Shown here: one piece after another, positions 40,201 to 52,041 of the stretch
How the letters are laid out: every line of letters begins with the position of its first letter
How positions within the stretch are numbered: the first letter of the stretch is position 1
Assembly: GCA_029204225.1 (NCBI GenBank)
Contig: CM055096.1
Coordinates: forward strand, 75,117,521 to 75,181,520
Length of the DNA: 64,000 bases
Source of the DNA: Diphasiastrum complanatum
Taxonomy: Eukaryota > Streptophyta > Lycopodiopsida > Lycopodiales > Lycopodiaceae
Direction of reading: 5' to 3'
Translations under genes and position numbers: made by a program
The notes under the pieces: generated by a model
Seen by the model: only the letters and a program-made list of their open reading frames with translations
What the model was told of the DNA's origin: nothing
The model's database searches: none

Positions 40201-43200
40201 GAGAACGTGAAAGCATAATTCTATTCGATATACTCTTAGTAAAAGAAGCCAGATTCTTTCAATCAAATATAATTATGATCCATACATAACTCGTAAACAC
40301 AAAATCCCGTCTTTTAAAAAACAGGGCCCAATGATCCTGTTGGCCACTTCGAGGGCAAAAGGGACAAAAACAAACTGGTAACAGACATTTCAAATGCATT
40401 TGAAACGTCCATTTCAAGTGAGTCCCAAGAAACAATTGAAGCAGTTTTATTGCCACTATGCAGAGGATGATGGGTAAATGGTCACCAGGATCAATTGTCA
40501 AAATTGTTGGCAACTACAACTCACACTGAGATGGTAGACATGCAGCTCCACCAGCTTCAATCGACATATGCCCCATGTCAAGAACACATTGGACATCTAA
40601 GAAATTAAGGACCCTGCTCCACTTGGGGTCATAAAGATGGGATTTCTTTTTTCCAAAATTTGCTCACAAGGCATACAATGATGTACTTGATTCAAATGGA
40701 ACATGTAGTCACTCAAAACTTGTCTCAAAGGCTCATGAGGATTATTTTGTTAAGAAAGTTGAATATGAAGTGACATAGCCCTTCTCATCAGAATTCTCCA
40801 TGATGGCACTTGATTAGAAGATGATTATGACACATGCAATCTCAAGTGGTTTTGTGTGTATTTCCAGGGTCCTAGTCTTGCTTTTCAGCTAGACAAATTT
40901 AGCCCTTGATATAATGGTTATTGTTGATTTTGGGTTTAGGCTTATGTGTTAGAGACGCACATCAAACTCCAAGATGATGGAAAACTACTCGGTACGTACT
41001 CGTTTAATCTTATGTAACTGTTTGGTACATAAGATCAAAAAAGTTATCTATGTTTGATACTAAATATTAGCAAGCGCAAATTTTGCAACGTGCAAACAGC
41101 CTTAACTCACATGCCTTCACAATCGCACAGTTGGGCTCAGTCAGTATGTAAGAGAAGGAAAACTCATCACAAAGTTCAAATCTAACAGGGAAATAAAGGC
41201 CAATCAAATCAAATAAGTGAATGACTGCAATTAACATTGAAATTTCCCTGCCCAAGTTAACCAGAAAATGTACCGACTGGTTCCGGGTGACAAGAAGATC
41301 AAGTTCGTCAACGAGAAGTATGCATGGTCTGCCATCAACACTGCTAGAGGATACAATTTGAGAAAACCTCTTATCCAGCTTTTGTAGAGCTTTTTTCCAT
41401 CCTATGTGCTCACCTGTGAGTGCTTCGTGAATCATCTGCATCAAATGTGTGTGGTAAAAATACGAACACGCTCTCAGGAAATGAGTGATAACACAGATCT
41501 CTTCTTGACATTGAACAGCAGTGCTGCCTATAATGCTTACTGTGTATGTGTGCTCTGGAGAGATAAGTCGCAGACCATTGATTTCAATAAACCTATAGGG
41601 CTGCAGCTCACCGTCTTCAACCCTTTTGTGCAATCCTCTCAAAACTTCTAGCACCGTTGCTGTCTGCTCAAAGTACAATAGAGTGGTGGTAACCAGCACA
41701 AAGTATGCACTCAAAGAATAACAGTCAACAAGAAGCAATTTATCTTCTTCATCAAAACTGCAGCAATTGGGGAGCGACAAGAAAAAAAAATGAAATAGAT
41801 TAGAACAGGCACGTACCTTGCCAGTGCCAGGGACACCACTTATGTAAAGACATCTACCCAGGCACTGTGTTCCTGCAGCAACAGCATCATCCAGAAACGA
41901 TCTGATTTCTTTCCTTTCCCTGCATATGCATGTTATCATCAAGAAGTAGAACCCTGGGCACATAACATGAAACCCAAAAAAGTGGCAACACCTGGAGCAT
42001 GCACTGACTCGCAGACATGGCTTAGAATGCTAGTGAAGCATACGTTTCTCTGCAAGGCAAGGAGCCTGGGATTGAGGAGAGCAATAAGGCATGTTTTGCT
42101 TTCTCAAATTCGGTCTGTGATCGTCTCACATCACTAGGGATACTTTTAGCCCACAGTCCCTCTAAACCTCCTATTCGACTGTGACTATTCTGCAGCCACC
42201 AAAGTTATGTGGTGTGTCAATCATAGAATTCAAAGACTCTCAAATTTGTTGAAAAATTGCAAAAAAGTGACGACAATGCAGCTGGATAACTCAACCCAAA
42301 TCGATAAAAAAAACAAGTAGTGATCTTGTAAACAGGTTCATTTCTAGTGATATTCATCCACATTTTGGAGGATAAAAGAAGGCTTACTGCATGTTTTGCA
42401 GCAATGCTGTACTTTTTCCTCCTTATAGGCACTTCTTTAATCACTTTTTTTTGCTTCTTATGCTTTCTATACGTAGAACTTTTTACTTCGTGTTCTTCAG
42501 TGTTATCACCGGACCAATCACCTTCACTATTCCCCTGCCATTTCCAGAAAGTAATGGCCAATCAGATTCTTTAAACCTGAATGAACAAGGTGCCATAGCT
42601 TGTCAGACATGTGGATCATGTTACAGGTTTGGGACAAGTATCATCCATAACATCATAATTGCATTTTTTCAAGTTTTATGGTCAAAACAAAAGGCAGAGC
42701 ACTACGAACATCGTTTGAAAGAGCCAAATCATTTTGATCAATATTTGCGATACGCCTAAATGTATGCCACTGCGCATCATACTCGTACTCGCAAAAAAAC
42801 ACATCGTCACCCTCGTTGCTGGCCTTTTGAAAGGCTCCTGGTTCCATAACATAGCAATGTCGCAAAATCGATTCCATCTGTGTCAACAAGTAGATCCATC
42901 TGATTAAAAGCATTTTGGTCTAGTCTTCGGACAACTTTTTCAGCAACAAGAATGTCAATTCTGTTTTCCCGTAAATAACCTCACCGAAATTTCGGTTACT
43001 TCTGGAAATAAACTGGAGAAAATGAGATCATCCTATTCTTATTTCATCATGTTACTTTTGTAAAAGACTGTTGTACATTTGCCATACCTCATTGGTATCT
43101 ATGTGATTGGTACGAAAGACTTCTCTTCTCCCATTATGTGGTTGCCTACCCATGGCTGTTTCTTCAGGAATAATGTACCAGGGACCCTCAAACCAGTACG

Positions 43201-44123
43201 ACGAATCTGGTTCTTTCCATAACCTGCAAATACGCTTGCAATAGAACTAAGTCTTAAGATAGCCCTATACAAACTATCAAATGTTAAAAACTAGCATAAC
43301 TTACTAGGATGAAGTGACAGATGCACATCAATTGAAATCGAATAAAAAAATATTCAAATAAGAATATATTAAGTAGTTACTGCTTGATTCAACTCACAGA
43401 AATTTGAATCGATTCAATCTTTTTTTCAAATTAAAATTGCTTGATTTCAAAAGTTTGAAGATTTTTTTTTTTGAAAAGAGAAACCATGAAATTTCAAGAA
43501 AAAGGTGGGAACTTTGGAGGAAAAGAAACATGTTAGAATCTGAAATTGAATTCATTAGAAAACCTTCACATCACAACTCTTTGCTTTTATAGGATTCAAA
43601 TACGGCCGAGGATTAAAAGACAAAGGAAACAATAAAAGCTGGCAAGATGTCCTGTAACACCCATGTACAGGAACAGGAGCAAAACCACTTTTTTTTACTG
43701 AAAAAAAATCCAATTTCATTAAAATAGTCATGCTTACCGATCAATCCGAGCGGCCCAGAGCTCACTTGCTAGAAGCCTCTCTCGTGCCGTTCTATGCCTT
43801 TTAATAGACCTCCTGGTGGGCCTTTTTCGCTTGTTTCGACCTTCACCTTCTTCACAGTACAAGCATGCCCAATCCCCAGCAGGAACTGCTTTCAGAGGAG
43901 GATCCAAACATTTAAGATGGAACCCACCTAGGCAAATGTCACATTCTATCATTGTGCCACCCCCTGCTCTTCTACATACAACACAATCCTCAACCTCCTC
44001 ATCAGACTCCTCTTTACCTGCATCTATTCTTTTCAAGTAGACATCATCCCCAACCTTAAATTCAACTCCATCTAATCTAACCCTGCCAAAGTACTGCCTT
44101 TTACGCTTTTGGGAGCCCCTCAT
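37262..44123 (-). CDS. ORC1: Origin recognition complex subunit 1, multi-exon
   Basis: ORC1 is the ATPase that nucleates the origin recognition complex on nuclear DNA before replication. Exons (minus): 44123-43738, 43223-43088, 42877 to about 42700 (donor unclear), 42534-42388, 42189-42044, 41919-41817, 41663-41541, 41435-41274, 39456-39399, 39292-39114, 38892-38769, 38250-38147, 37949-37854, 37737-37661, 37568-37485, 37328-37262. All defined introns are GT-AG and phases agree. The first exon carries a PHD finger (CVVCRRAGGGTMIECDIC, then HLKC and CLYC), followed by BAH pieces (YWFEGPWYIIPEET; DDVFFCEYEYDAQW). Walker A GVPGTGK is split at 41817/41663; Walker B is ILLVDELDLL. The C-terminus ends VPWLAKYLC. 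Without the unclear exon the model is 664 codons, so about 720 residues. Plant ORC1 proteins usually have a longer N-terminus, so an upstream exon may be missing. An in-frame stop is reached if the donor at 37485 is not used. Confidence 0.93.
39457..41273 (-). other. Large ORC1 intron (1.8 kb)
   Basis: It separates the Walker B exon (ending NQS plus a phase-0 boundary) from the exon starting VLYNIFDWP. Short frames inside, such as 39889-40161, have no motif. I see no repeat or nested gene in it. Confidence 0.7.
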
Positions 44124-44835
44124 CTTAGTGGCACTGCACACCTTTTGGCCCAGCTAGAGACTTAACAAGACCCACATCACCAAGTCTGATGCAAACAAGA
44201 AAACGAAGTTTCCAGATTTTCCCACATTTTCGTCGCCAGCAGTTATAAATTCTTACTTTATGATTTTCAAACTTGGCACTGACTGAAAAATAAATGGAGC
44301 TGTACATTAAAATACAAAAAAATAATCTCTATGTGATTGGAAGCAACAAGAAATGCATACAGTTTAGATATCAGAATCCAAGAAAAAAGGCATAAAGCAA
44401 TGCATGGAGAAGTCTAAAACCCAAATGGATATAAGGGAATCCCTATTATTCAAGGGGGGTAACAGGAATAAGACTAGCAATGCAAGAAAATGCGGAATAA
44501 TAAACTGAGGTCGCTGCTCCAGAGTCCAGACTAGTATTGTTGCCACGAGCATAAAATACCTGCTTTTTTCATCCTCAGCTGGAATGTTGGAGCATCCTTA
44601 CTTCTAGCGTAAGTGTATCTTAGACCTTAGATCTTAAACCCTAAACAGAAAGAAAGGCAATCATAGTAAAGCCTAAAATCTGAAACCTTTAAGAAAGAAA
44701 GGCAATAGTACTAAAACCCTCAATCCTAAACCTTTAACTTTTAGACCCTAAGCCCTAAACCTTGATTTTTTACACCTTAATTTTAAACCCTGAACCTTTC
44801 ATTCAAGTGTTATTACTAGATTGCACAAATGTGTT
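44124..44835. promoter_or_regulatory. ORC1 5' flank with telo-box-like cluster
   Basis: About 510 bp upstream of the ATG lies aaaccctaaac (44636-44646). More ccctaaac and cctaaacc words follow between 44700 and 44790. AAACCCTAA is the plant telo-box, known from promoters of genes active in cycling cells. Whether it acts here is inference, and the cluster could also be a degenerate telomere-like repeat. Confidence 0.4.
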
Positions 44836-44839
44836 GTTG

Positions 44840-45490
44840 GAAAAGGGCATGCCGGTAATAAAGTAATAGCATCCACTAAGAGATCTAGTTTGCATTGGTC
44901 CACATAGATCAGTGTGGACAAGATCTAGAATGCCACTAGCTCTCCTTGCTCCACTTTTGGGAAACCTCTCTCTATGTTATTTTCCCAAAATGCAACCTTC
45001 ACAGATTTTTCCTTCAAAAGAAATATCAGGCAATCCAATAACTAGATTACCTCTTTTGAGAATCTGTAAACTTTGAGCACTAATATGACCAAATCATTGA
45101 TGTCAAAGATCACTGAGTAAAAGATCTTGCATTCAATTTGTAGAGTCGATTCTCGTTGACTCTAGCTCCTATAGCAATCACTTTGTAGTGATTCTTGATG
45201 TCCTTGACAAGACATTTGTCGCTATCAAACTCAACCGTGAGTTGTTGATTAGCAGTCGTCCCAACTGATAGTACATTATTAGCCAAACCAGGTACATATT
45301 GCACATTGTGTATCCGCTTTATCATCCCGCTAGCTACCTTCACTAGTACCACTCCAAATCCTTTCACAGATAGCAATTGGCCATCAGCTTGTCCAACTTC
45401 ATCACCATTGTGGATTTCCTTGAATTCCAAAAAACACTCCTTCCTCGAAGTCATGTGCTTGGACGCTCCACTGTCGATGTATCGGCTTTG
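44840..45490 (-). pseudogene. Ty1/copia protease-integrase start fragment
   Basis: On the minus strand the copia protease site RYIDSGASKHMTSRKECF lies at about 45485-45432. It is followed by VQYVPGLANNVLSVG and, after a stop, the pre-integrase zinc region (FGHISAQSLQIL and CEGCILGK). Then come LDLVHTDLCGPMQTRS, which contains the first catalytic Asp, and CYYFI near 44850. The Gag side and the rest of integrase are missing. The right edge lies about 90 bp from a large palindrome. Confidence 0.85.
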
Positions 45491-45578
45491 TCACTTGTCA
45501 TTAGCATTGCTTTCACATGTCCACTGGTCGCGCGTTTCGGGTAGTAGCACTAGTGTTTCGGTTCGTTGTAATGAACAA

Positions 45579-46822
45579 GAAAGGCCGGGGTAGCATCAGA
45601 CATATTGAAAATCTGTTGAGTTGGGAGATCTTTACAATACTTCCAAGTTTTGTGTCAAAAGTGCCATTTGTGAGAGAGTTTTGCCAAGAAATCTCTCATT
45701 TGTTTGTTTGCGGACACACTAGACTGTGTTTAGTATTACCATTCATAGTTATGAGGCATTTAGGAACTAAAAGACTATGATTTCATTGAGTTTTAGCCTA
45801 CTTTTGTGATTTTGTGTGAAACTTGTGCAAGCAAGTAGGATAGGTCTAGAAAACTCAGTATTCTCCATCATTTGCAGTGAGGGTAGAGTTGGGAGATAGC
45901 CAACTGCAAGGAGAGTTGGATTAGTAGCTCATTTCATAAAAAATCACAAATTTTGGTGGAAATTTGAGTGAAAAACAAATTTTTTTGGCTGGGAAAACAA
46001 TGTTTTGCAGGTTTGCTGGCTATATTCTATTGCTGAAAAGGTGCTGAACAAGTCTGAAACGTGGCACACAAGCCCGAAACGCCACCAAAAGGGTCCGAAA
46101 CACCACAGAAGGGCCCGAAACGTCTAAAGTCTGCCCCCGAAACGCTGATCAAGTGACCCGAAACACCAGTCCTACACCAGTCCACCAGTCCTCCCCTCGT
46201 GTGTTTCGGGTTGTAGGACTGGTGTTTCGGGTCAGGTTTTCGGATCACTTGATCAGCGTTTCGGGGCAGACTTTAGACGTTTTGGGCCCTTCTGTGGTGT
46301 TTCGGACCCTTTTGGTGGTGTTTCGGGCCTGTGTGCCATGTTTCAGACCTGTTTAGCACCTTTTCAGCAATACAATATAGCTAGCAAACCTACAAAACAT
46401 TGTTTTTCCAGCTAAAAAAATTTGTTTTTCACTCAAATTTCCACCAAAATCCGTGATTTTTTATGGAATGAGCTACTAATCCAACTCTCCTTGCAGTTGG
46501 CTATCTCCCAACTCTACCCTCACTGCAAATGATGGAGAATACTGAGTTTTTTAGACCTATCCTACTTGCTTGCACAAGTTTCACACAAAATCACAAAAGT
46601 AGGCTAAAACTCAATGAAATCATAGTCTTTTAGTTCCTAAATGCCTCATAACTATGAATGGTAGTACTAAACACAGTCTAGTGTGTCCGCAAACAAACAA
46701 ATGAGAGATTTCTTGGCAAAACTCTCTCACAAATGGCACTTTTGACACAAAACTTGGAAGTATTGTAAAAATCTCTCAACTCAATAGATTTTCAATCTGT
46801 CTGATGCTACTCTGGCCTTTCT
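45579..46822. repeat. Long inverted repeat, about 600 bp arms
   Basis: The left arm (about 45579-46180) is the reverse complement of the right arm (about 46210-46822) at roughly 95%, with a loop of a few tens of bases near 46195. The outer ends read agaaaggccggggtagcatc and, on the other strand, agaaaggccagagtagcatc. The inner 150 bp of each arm contains the motif ccgaaacRcc about seven times. Transcribed, it would form a very long hairpin. The shape fits a foldback element. No coding frame of substance is inside. Confidence 0.9.
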
Positions 46823-49432
46823 AATGCCTCCGGGACTGTGTCTTCATTTCTCACGGCTATTCCAGCTTTGGACCAATTCATCTATTAGAACTGCACATAA
46901 CTGTCAAGTGGGTTGATTCTCAAACTAAACCTTTAACCCTAAACCCTTATTCCCAGCAAAGATCACTAGAGTTTTGTTGATGTTATGTATGAAATCAAAA
47001 CACTTATTATTTTCTAGTACTCTTAACATCATTTGACATTAAAAAAAACTGGCCAGGAAGAAGATTTATTATATTGACAAATTGTTTCTTTGGCTCAATT
47101 ATTTTGAAATCGCAGGATCTGCCAAATAATATCTGTTTACTTCTATGTATTAACATGGCACCGATTATTGTTGGCAAGCTATGCAAATTGTCAATCGATT
47201 GCCAGATATCCGACTTTGCAATGAATTAATTTGCAAATCCAAGGTCTCTTTGCCTTCATAAATCTCTGATTCATTTGCATACTCGTAGATAAAGGCGAAC
47301 TCAGATTACTTGATCGCCCTTGAAACAAAAAATTGAACAGAACATCTGAAGATTAAACAGATTCCAAGAGCTTATAGACAGTTATTGAAACTGTCCAAGG
47401 CTATAGAGAAGTGTTTCCTGGCACTTCAGAATTAGAGTATTCTAAACAGAATGAATCAGCGGTCAGCTGGTTTGGGCTTGGCCCCGGTCGATTTGACATG
47501 TTAATCATATTAAAAACATTCAATCATCATCTCTGTTTCGCTCATTAGGATGTTGTGTGACATTTAACTAGCATTTAGGCACTGTAGAAGTATCTAGGTT
47601 ATCAGTTAGCATTCTCAATCGAACCATCAAATTAAGGTTACTACTTCAATTTCAACGTAGAACTTAAATAGAAATCTAGAGCTCTCTGTTCATTTGAAAA
47701 TTGGTCATGATCGTTACTTTATGCTAGTGGATGCCTTTGGCTTTTTGAGAGGCTTTTTCCTTTATAAGTGAAAAATGTCACTCTCACCTTTATGTGCAAC
47801 ATAATTTACACCTTTTTCTTTCAACTTTTCATTGTATTAAAATGTTACATCATACTGAAATGTCCTCTGGAAAATGATTAACTCGGTGTTCAAGAGATCG
47901 GTATTACTATTTCTTTTCGATTTTGGATCTCTGTACTTCATATGAAAATGTTATGCTCCAATTTGTCCCTTTTCTTATACTCCCTCATAAGAGTTGGAAT
48001 TAAGATGTATGCTAATCAAAGCCTTCAAAAACTAAACGAAATGCTCTCAAAGAAACATGCTATGAATTATTTGAGAGTGGTTGAACATCAGATTCTCAAA
48101 ATTTGTGAATTGCCTTACCACATATTCTTTGAACTTTGAAGACAAAGTACACATGAGAAGTACCTGAGACGCAAATTGGCAAACTGACAAATGGGCAACT
48201 TAGGAAAGTTGAAAAAAGGACAAGTGCCTCTCCAACCATCCTTTAAGCAGAAGTAAAAATATTACATGCCATAGGGCCACCAAGTCCAATTTTAGGGGCC
48301 ACATGTCTATCTAGGGATTGCTCTAAGAAAAGACACTTTTAAAGGACATAGTTGCCTTTGGCCAGCTCGTGCCTCCACCACTCGAGTGCCCGAGTCCTAG
48401 ATTATATGCGGCAATGGCCCTCCCGATGGCCATTACCCGGTACATAATCGGCTAGTGATGGTAATTAGAGGCTTTTGCCAAGGATTTGCATGTGAATTCA
48501 TTAGTAAGAGAATGTGGTGGGAAGATGAATATCTTTGTGTCTGTGAAGGAAGGCCATTCTTCTGTGTGAGAATTTTGGATGTTGTCGTTGCTATTATGAG
48601 CAGGCTATGCAATGATGTCGAGTGGGCTGTTGTTGCTAATCGATCTTTCTGAATTGGAGAAATGGATCTCACCCTCTCTCCGTCGGCTGTGTGTGTATTA
48701 CTTTGATGGTTGTTGATGTTGTAGAAGCCATTCCCTATATTGTTTAAAATACTTATTGATAATCTCTAGCTCTCTCCGGTCACACTCTATGTCTCAAGAG
48801 TTGACTACCAATATAAGATTGTAGTGGATAGGCTCATATTTGCTCAACACAAGTTCGTTCATGTTCCGTCTCAGACACAGAAAGCCAACTCCAAGGTACT
48901 ACGGTCCATTGAGCAGAAGCTTGCTCATAACACTTACTTCAGCTACCTGCTACTATCGAGCATGTGTCTTTTTAAGTGTTAGCTTTTTGGGATAGTCGAG
49001 GATCTTGCCACATAGATTTAGTTGTTCAAGAGTTGTTGCCATTCCTATCACGTGTTTTCTATTTGGGAGCACGGTGTGATAAAATTGACTTTTTTTTAGC
49101 AATTTGACCATTTCCCAACAACCTGATTTCCTTTCCCTCCTTTGGTACTGCTACAATCTATCACCCTTACCATGTTACTCAACCTCCAGACCCGTGGAGT
49201 TTGGTTCATCACACCACCTTTAATTCACATTAGGACAGTTGAAAGTCTAGTCTCGTCACGGTTTGTACAAATGGATATAAGGCGACGTCCCTTGTCAAAG
49301 ATTCGATGACTGGACGATGATGAATGTCAATCCACACAGCTATCAGACATGATGGAGCAACCGTATTTCTCCCATGCACCTCTCAACTGGAAAAGGTCCT
49401 CTATGAGTGTCTCCACTCGTGAAAGATGGTGC

Positions 49433-49434
<2 letters not shown>
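46823..49434. other. No recognisable gene
   Basis: AT-rich intergenic DNA. The 65-codon plus frame at 47942-48139 and the overlapping frames at 48433-48672 have no motif. Confidence 0.5.

Positions 49435-49514
<80 letters not shown>
49435..49514. repeat. (GA)n microsatellite
   Basis: About 40 GA units followed by a short G-rich run (gggcgggggggg). Confidence 0.97.
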
Positions 49515-49520
<6 letters not shown>

Positions 49521-49589
49521 GCGGGGGGGGTAGGTGTTATCACACGTTGTAGCTGCGATTGTTCGGTCATGATTCCTATATTATAGGAC

Positions 49590-50040
49590 CAAATTTCTCA
49601 AATCATGGAGGTGGCCATCAAATTGGAAAAATTCTAGGATTAGGTGAGATTTACATATTAGGGCAAGAAAGGTCAATCAATCTCTTTATTACATGTTGGA
49701 TTTTCACCTAACTTGAGAGGAGAAGAGCCCTATTGTACATACAATCTATCATCCCATTGTGAGGAGATAAAATTTCTGGAGCACATTGGCAATCTCAAGT
49801 TTCCTACACATTTGTCTTGAGTTTTTGTGAATGCCTTGCTATCAAAACTTGATTACAATTAATCTCAGCGTTTGATCATTGCTTTTGGTTGTTCTTGCTT
49901 GTGAAATCCTAAATTGATGATATTCTAGATCAAGATTTTGTGACTAGTTTTGCAATAAATAGATGCATCAAGTAATCAGTCACTCTTGGAGTCTTGTGTA
50001 GGCTCATTTATGGTCCTTAGTACTGTACTTCTAACAATTT
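49590..50040 (+). repeat. Member of the dispersed LTR-like family
   Basis: Related to 20810-21250: attacatgttgga, cacctaacttgaga, gagcacattggcaatctcaag, ttgagtttttgtga, and at the end cactcttggagtcttgtgta then tttatggtcctta. Boundaries unknown. Confidence 0.5.
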
Positions 50041-50985
50041 ACATATTGTTAGTACTTTCAAATATATAGTTCTCAAATGATAGTTTGTAAGCATGCATAT
50101 TTTTTCAAATGAAGCTCAAACCCAATTTGAGTTGGTGGTAGAGGCCAAATGCAAGCCCCCAAAAACACACTATTAGGTTTGACAATGCTTAGCCTCCAAT
50201 TGGAGGTTAAAAAGAATCATGTTGACAAAAAACTAGCTCATGCTAGCATTTAGTTTCATGTTCTTTTTCATAGTCATCAAACAAAAATTTCAAAACAAGA
50301 CATGTACTATAGTGACCTTTTCAACAAGAAGAATGGACATAATTTTGTGAATCCACAAATGTATAATTAATATACTTGTTGCAAAGGTAAAAAGACACTA
50401 AAATTTTTTTTTCAAGCCTAGTGAAGGGTGTTGAGGCATAATCTTCTTTTAAGGCATAACTTTTCATGTGATATGTATGTTTTATGTACAGGGGAAGCCC
50501 CCCTCCCGTCTTGGGGCCTTTCCCTGCATAACGACTGTTAGAGGTTTTTTTTTAAATAAACTTTTATATTTTTTGAAAATTTAAGGCTAGGACGTACGCA
50601 TTTTCAAAAATAGCAATATGGACCTCATTGCCTTCTAAAATAGTAAATCTCAAATATATGCTCATGTCTAATTTTTCTAAAAATAGCAATAGATACTTTA
50701 TGTGGCTTTTCAAAAATAATAACTATACCTTACAAATTTGTAAGGTGCTTATGTGACTTTCCAAACTCATCTACTATCGTTTTGTATTTGAGAATGGTCT
50801 TTCTAGGGCCCATTACAGATGTTAAGGCCAACATGTAACTTTCAAAATTACTCAAATCACCCATAAAGGTTAGTGAAAATATTGTTTACTTTCATAAAAG
50901 TTGAGTGAAAATATTCGTGAATCTTACTTAAAAAACACATAAGATTTTTTCTAATTTTATGAATTGAATAATTAATCCAACAACT
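50041..50985. other. No recognisable gene
   Basis: AT-rich, with an isolated GC-rich hairpin-like piece at about 50494-50532 (ggggaagccccc, then ttggggcctttcccc-like). Confidence 0.5.
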
Positions 50986-51236
50986 CAACTCAATTGCTAA
51001 TCATTCAGAAATCTCAAATGCCTAGTTGCAGAATTCGTTTTTGAGTATTAAAAGAATTAACAAATAAGAAAGAAAAAAAATGATGAAACTTACATTAAGT
51101 GTGACACCAATTACTCAAGTCAATTGCTAATCATTCAAAAATCTCAAATGTCTAGTTGCCGAATTCATTTTTGAGTATTAAAAGAATTAACAAAAAAAAA
51201 AAAGATGAAACTTATATTAAGTGTGACATCTCATGG
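50986..51236. repeat. Direct duplication of about 125 bp
   Basis: caattgctaatcattcagaa and about 100 following bases (50991-51116) are repeated at 51122-51236 with about 10 changes. Confidence 0.9.
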
Positions 51237-51740
51237 GGCCTTCCTTGCAGGTCGGGCCCCAAGGCAATGGCCCTCCCTGCAAGGAAGGCCCTCGTCAGGG
51301 CCTTCCACAGTACAAAAAGAGGGCTCCACATAATTGTAGCACCCTGGCGTGTCAGGGTGCGCCAGCCAGGGGCTGGCCAAAAAGGTGCATGGGGGCGCCA
51401 TGGCGCTAGGGCGGTCGCGCCAGGGGGCAGGCAGCACCCAAGTGGAGTCGGGCAGGGGCACCGGCACCAGGTGGGTGGCGCCGGTGCGCCAGGTGGGTGG
51501 CGCCGGGCAGGCCCAGGTGGCGCCGGGAACCGGGCAGGTGGCACTTGGCAGCTTCACACCCACCTGCACACATGTGAGTAAGCAGGTGGGTTCAGTTATA
51601 TGTAGGTACTGGTTTATCTCAGAGATTTGCTTATGGGATAAACCCTGGTGCCCGACACGTGGCACCAGGGCAACCAGTTTAAAAGGAAAAAAAAACCCTC
51701 CCTGCCTGGCCCACCCTGACGCGTGCACAGGGTGCTAAAA
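51237..51740. repeat. GC-rich island, probably LTR- or repeat-derived
   Basis: An abrupt change to very GC-rich sequence with short direct and inverted repeats (ggtgggtggcgcc twice; ggccttccttgcag and its inverse ctgcaaggaaggcc). Frames are open on both strands only because stops are rare at this composition. A tgtgac start next to the preceding duplication would suit a gypsy LTR, but no partner exists here. Confidence 0.5.
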
Positions 51741-51772
51741 ATAAGAGGAGGCCAAAAAGAGATTGTTGTATC

Positions 51773-51858
51773 ATAGTTTTGATTCTAGAGATGAATTTGC
51801 ATATGGGTCCTACCAATAGTTTTGATTCTAGAGATGAATTTGCATATGGGTCCTACCA
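51773..51858. repeat. 43 bp tandem duplication
   Basis: atagttttgattctagagat and the rest of a 43 bp unit ending in cctacca occur twice in a row. Confidence 0.92.
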
Positions 51859-51957
51859 TCTCGTGGATTCAGCTTCTTCTTGCAACTTCTTGCAAGTAGG
51901 TATAGGATTGTGACTTAGGGATTAGGGTTTAGGGTTTATGTAGTGATGGTGAAAATG

Positions 51958-52041
51958 CTTCTTGGTTTCCAAGGGGAGGCTCGAACCTGGGACCAAAGAA
52001 ACTTTGGATGCCAAGCCAACCAACTGAGCCAACCCCGTTGG
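51958..52041 (-). mobile_element. tRNA-related retroposon, longest clean copy (84 bp)
   Basis: Flanked by perfect 18 bp target duplications, gtagtgatggtgaaaatg, at 51940-51957 and 52042-52059. The minus strand has a perfect pol III A box, TGGCTCAGTTGG (52031-52020), and a B box core, GTTCGAGCC (51986-51978), about 35 bp apart; it ends CCAAGAAG. The acceptor and T stems do not pair, so it is not an intact tRNA gene. The structure fits a very short tRNA-derived SINE. Confidence 0.82.

Noticed and set aside
44636-44790. An interstitial telomere array
   Set aside because: The words are scattered and degenerate, not a tandem run of the telomere heptamer.
51156-51738. Overlapping Gly/Ala/Pro-rich ORFs on both strands
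   Set aside because: Explained by GC-rich composition with few stop codons; no motif or start context.
51958-52041. A functional tRNA gene on the minus strand, because of clear A and B boxes
   Set aside because: The acceptor and T stems do not pair and the segment is bounded by an 18 bp target duplication. Two relatives with the same end also carry target duplications. A retroposon explains it better.
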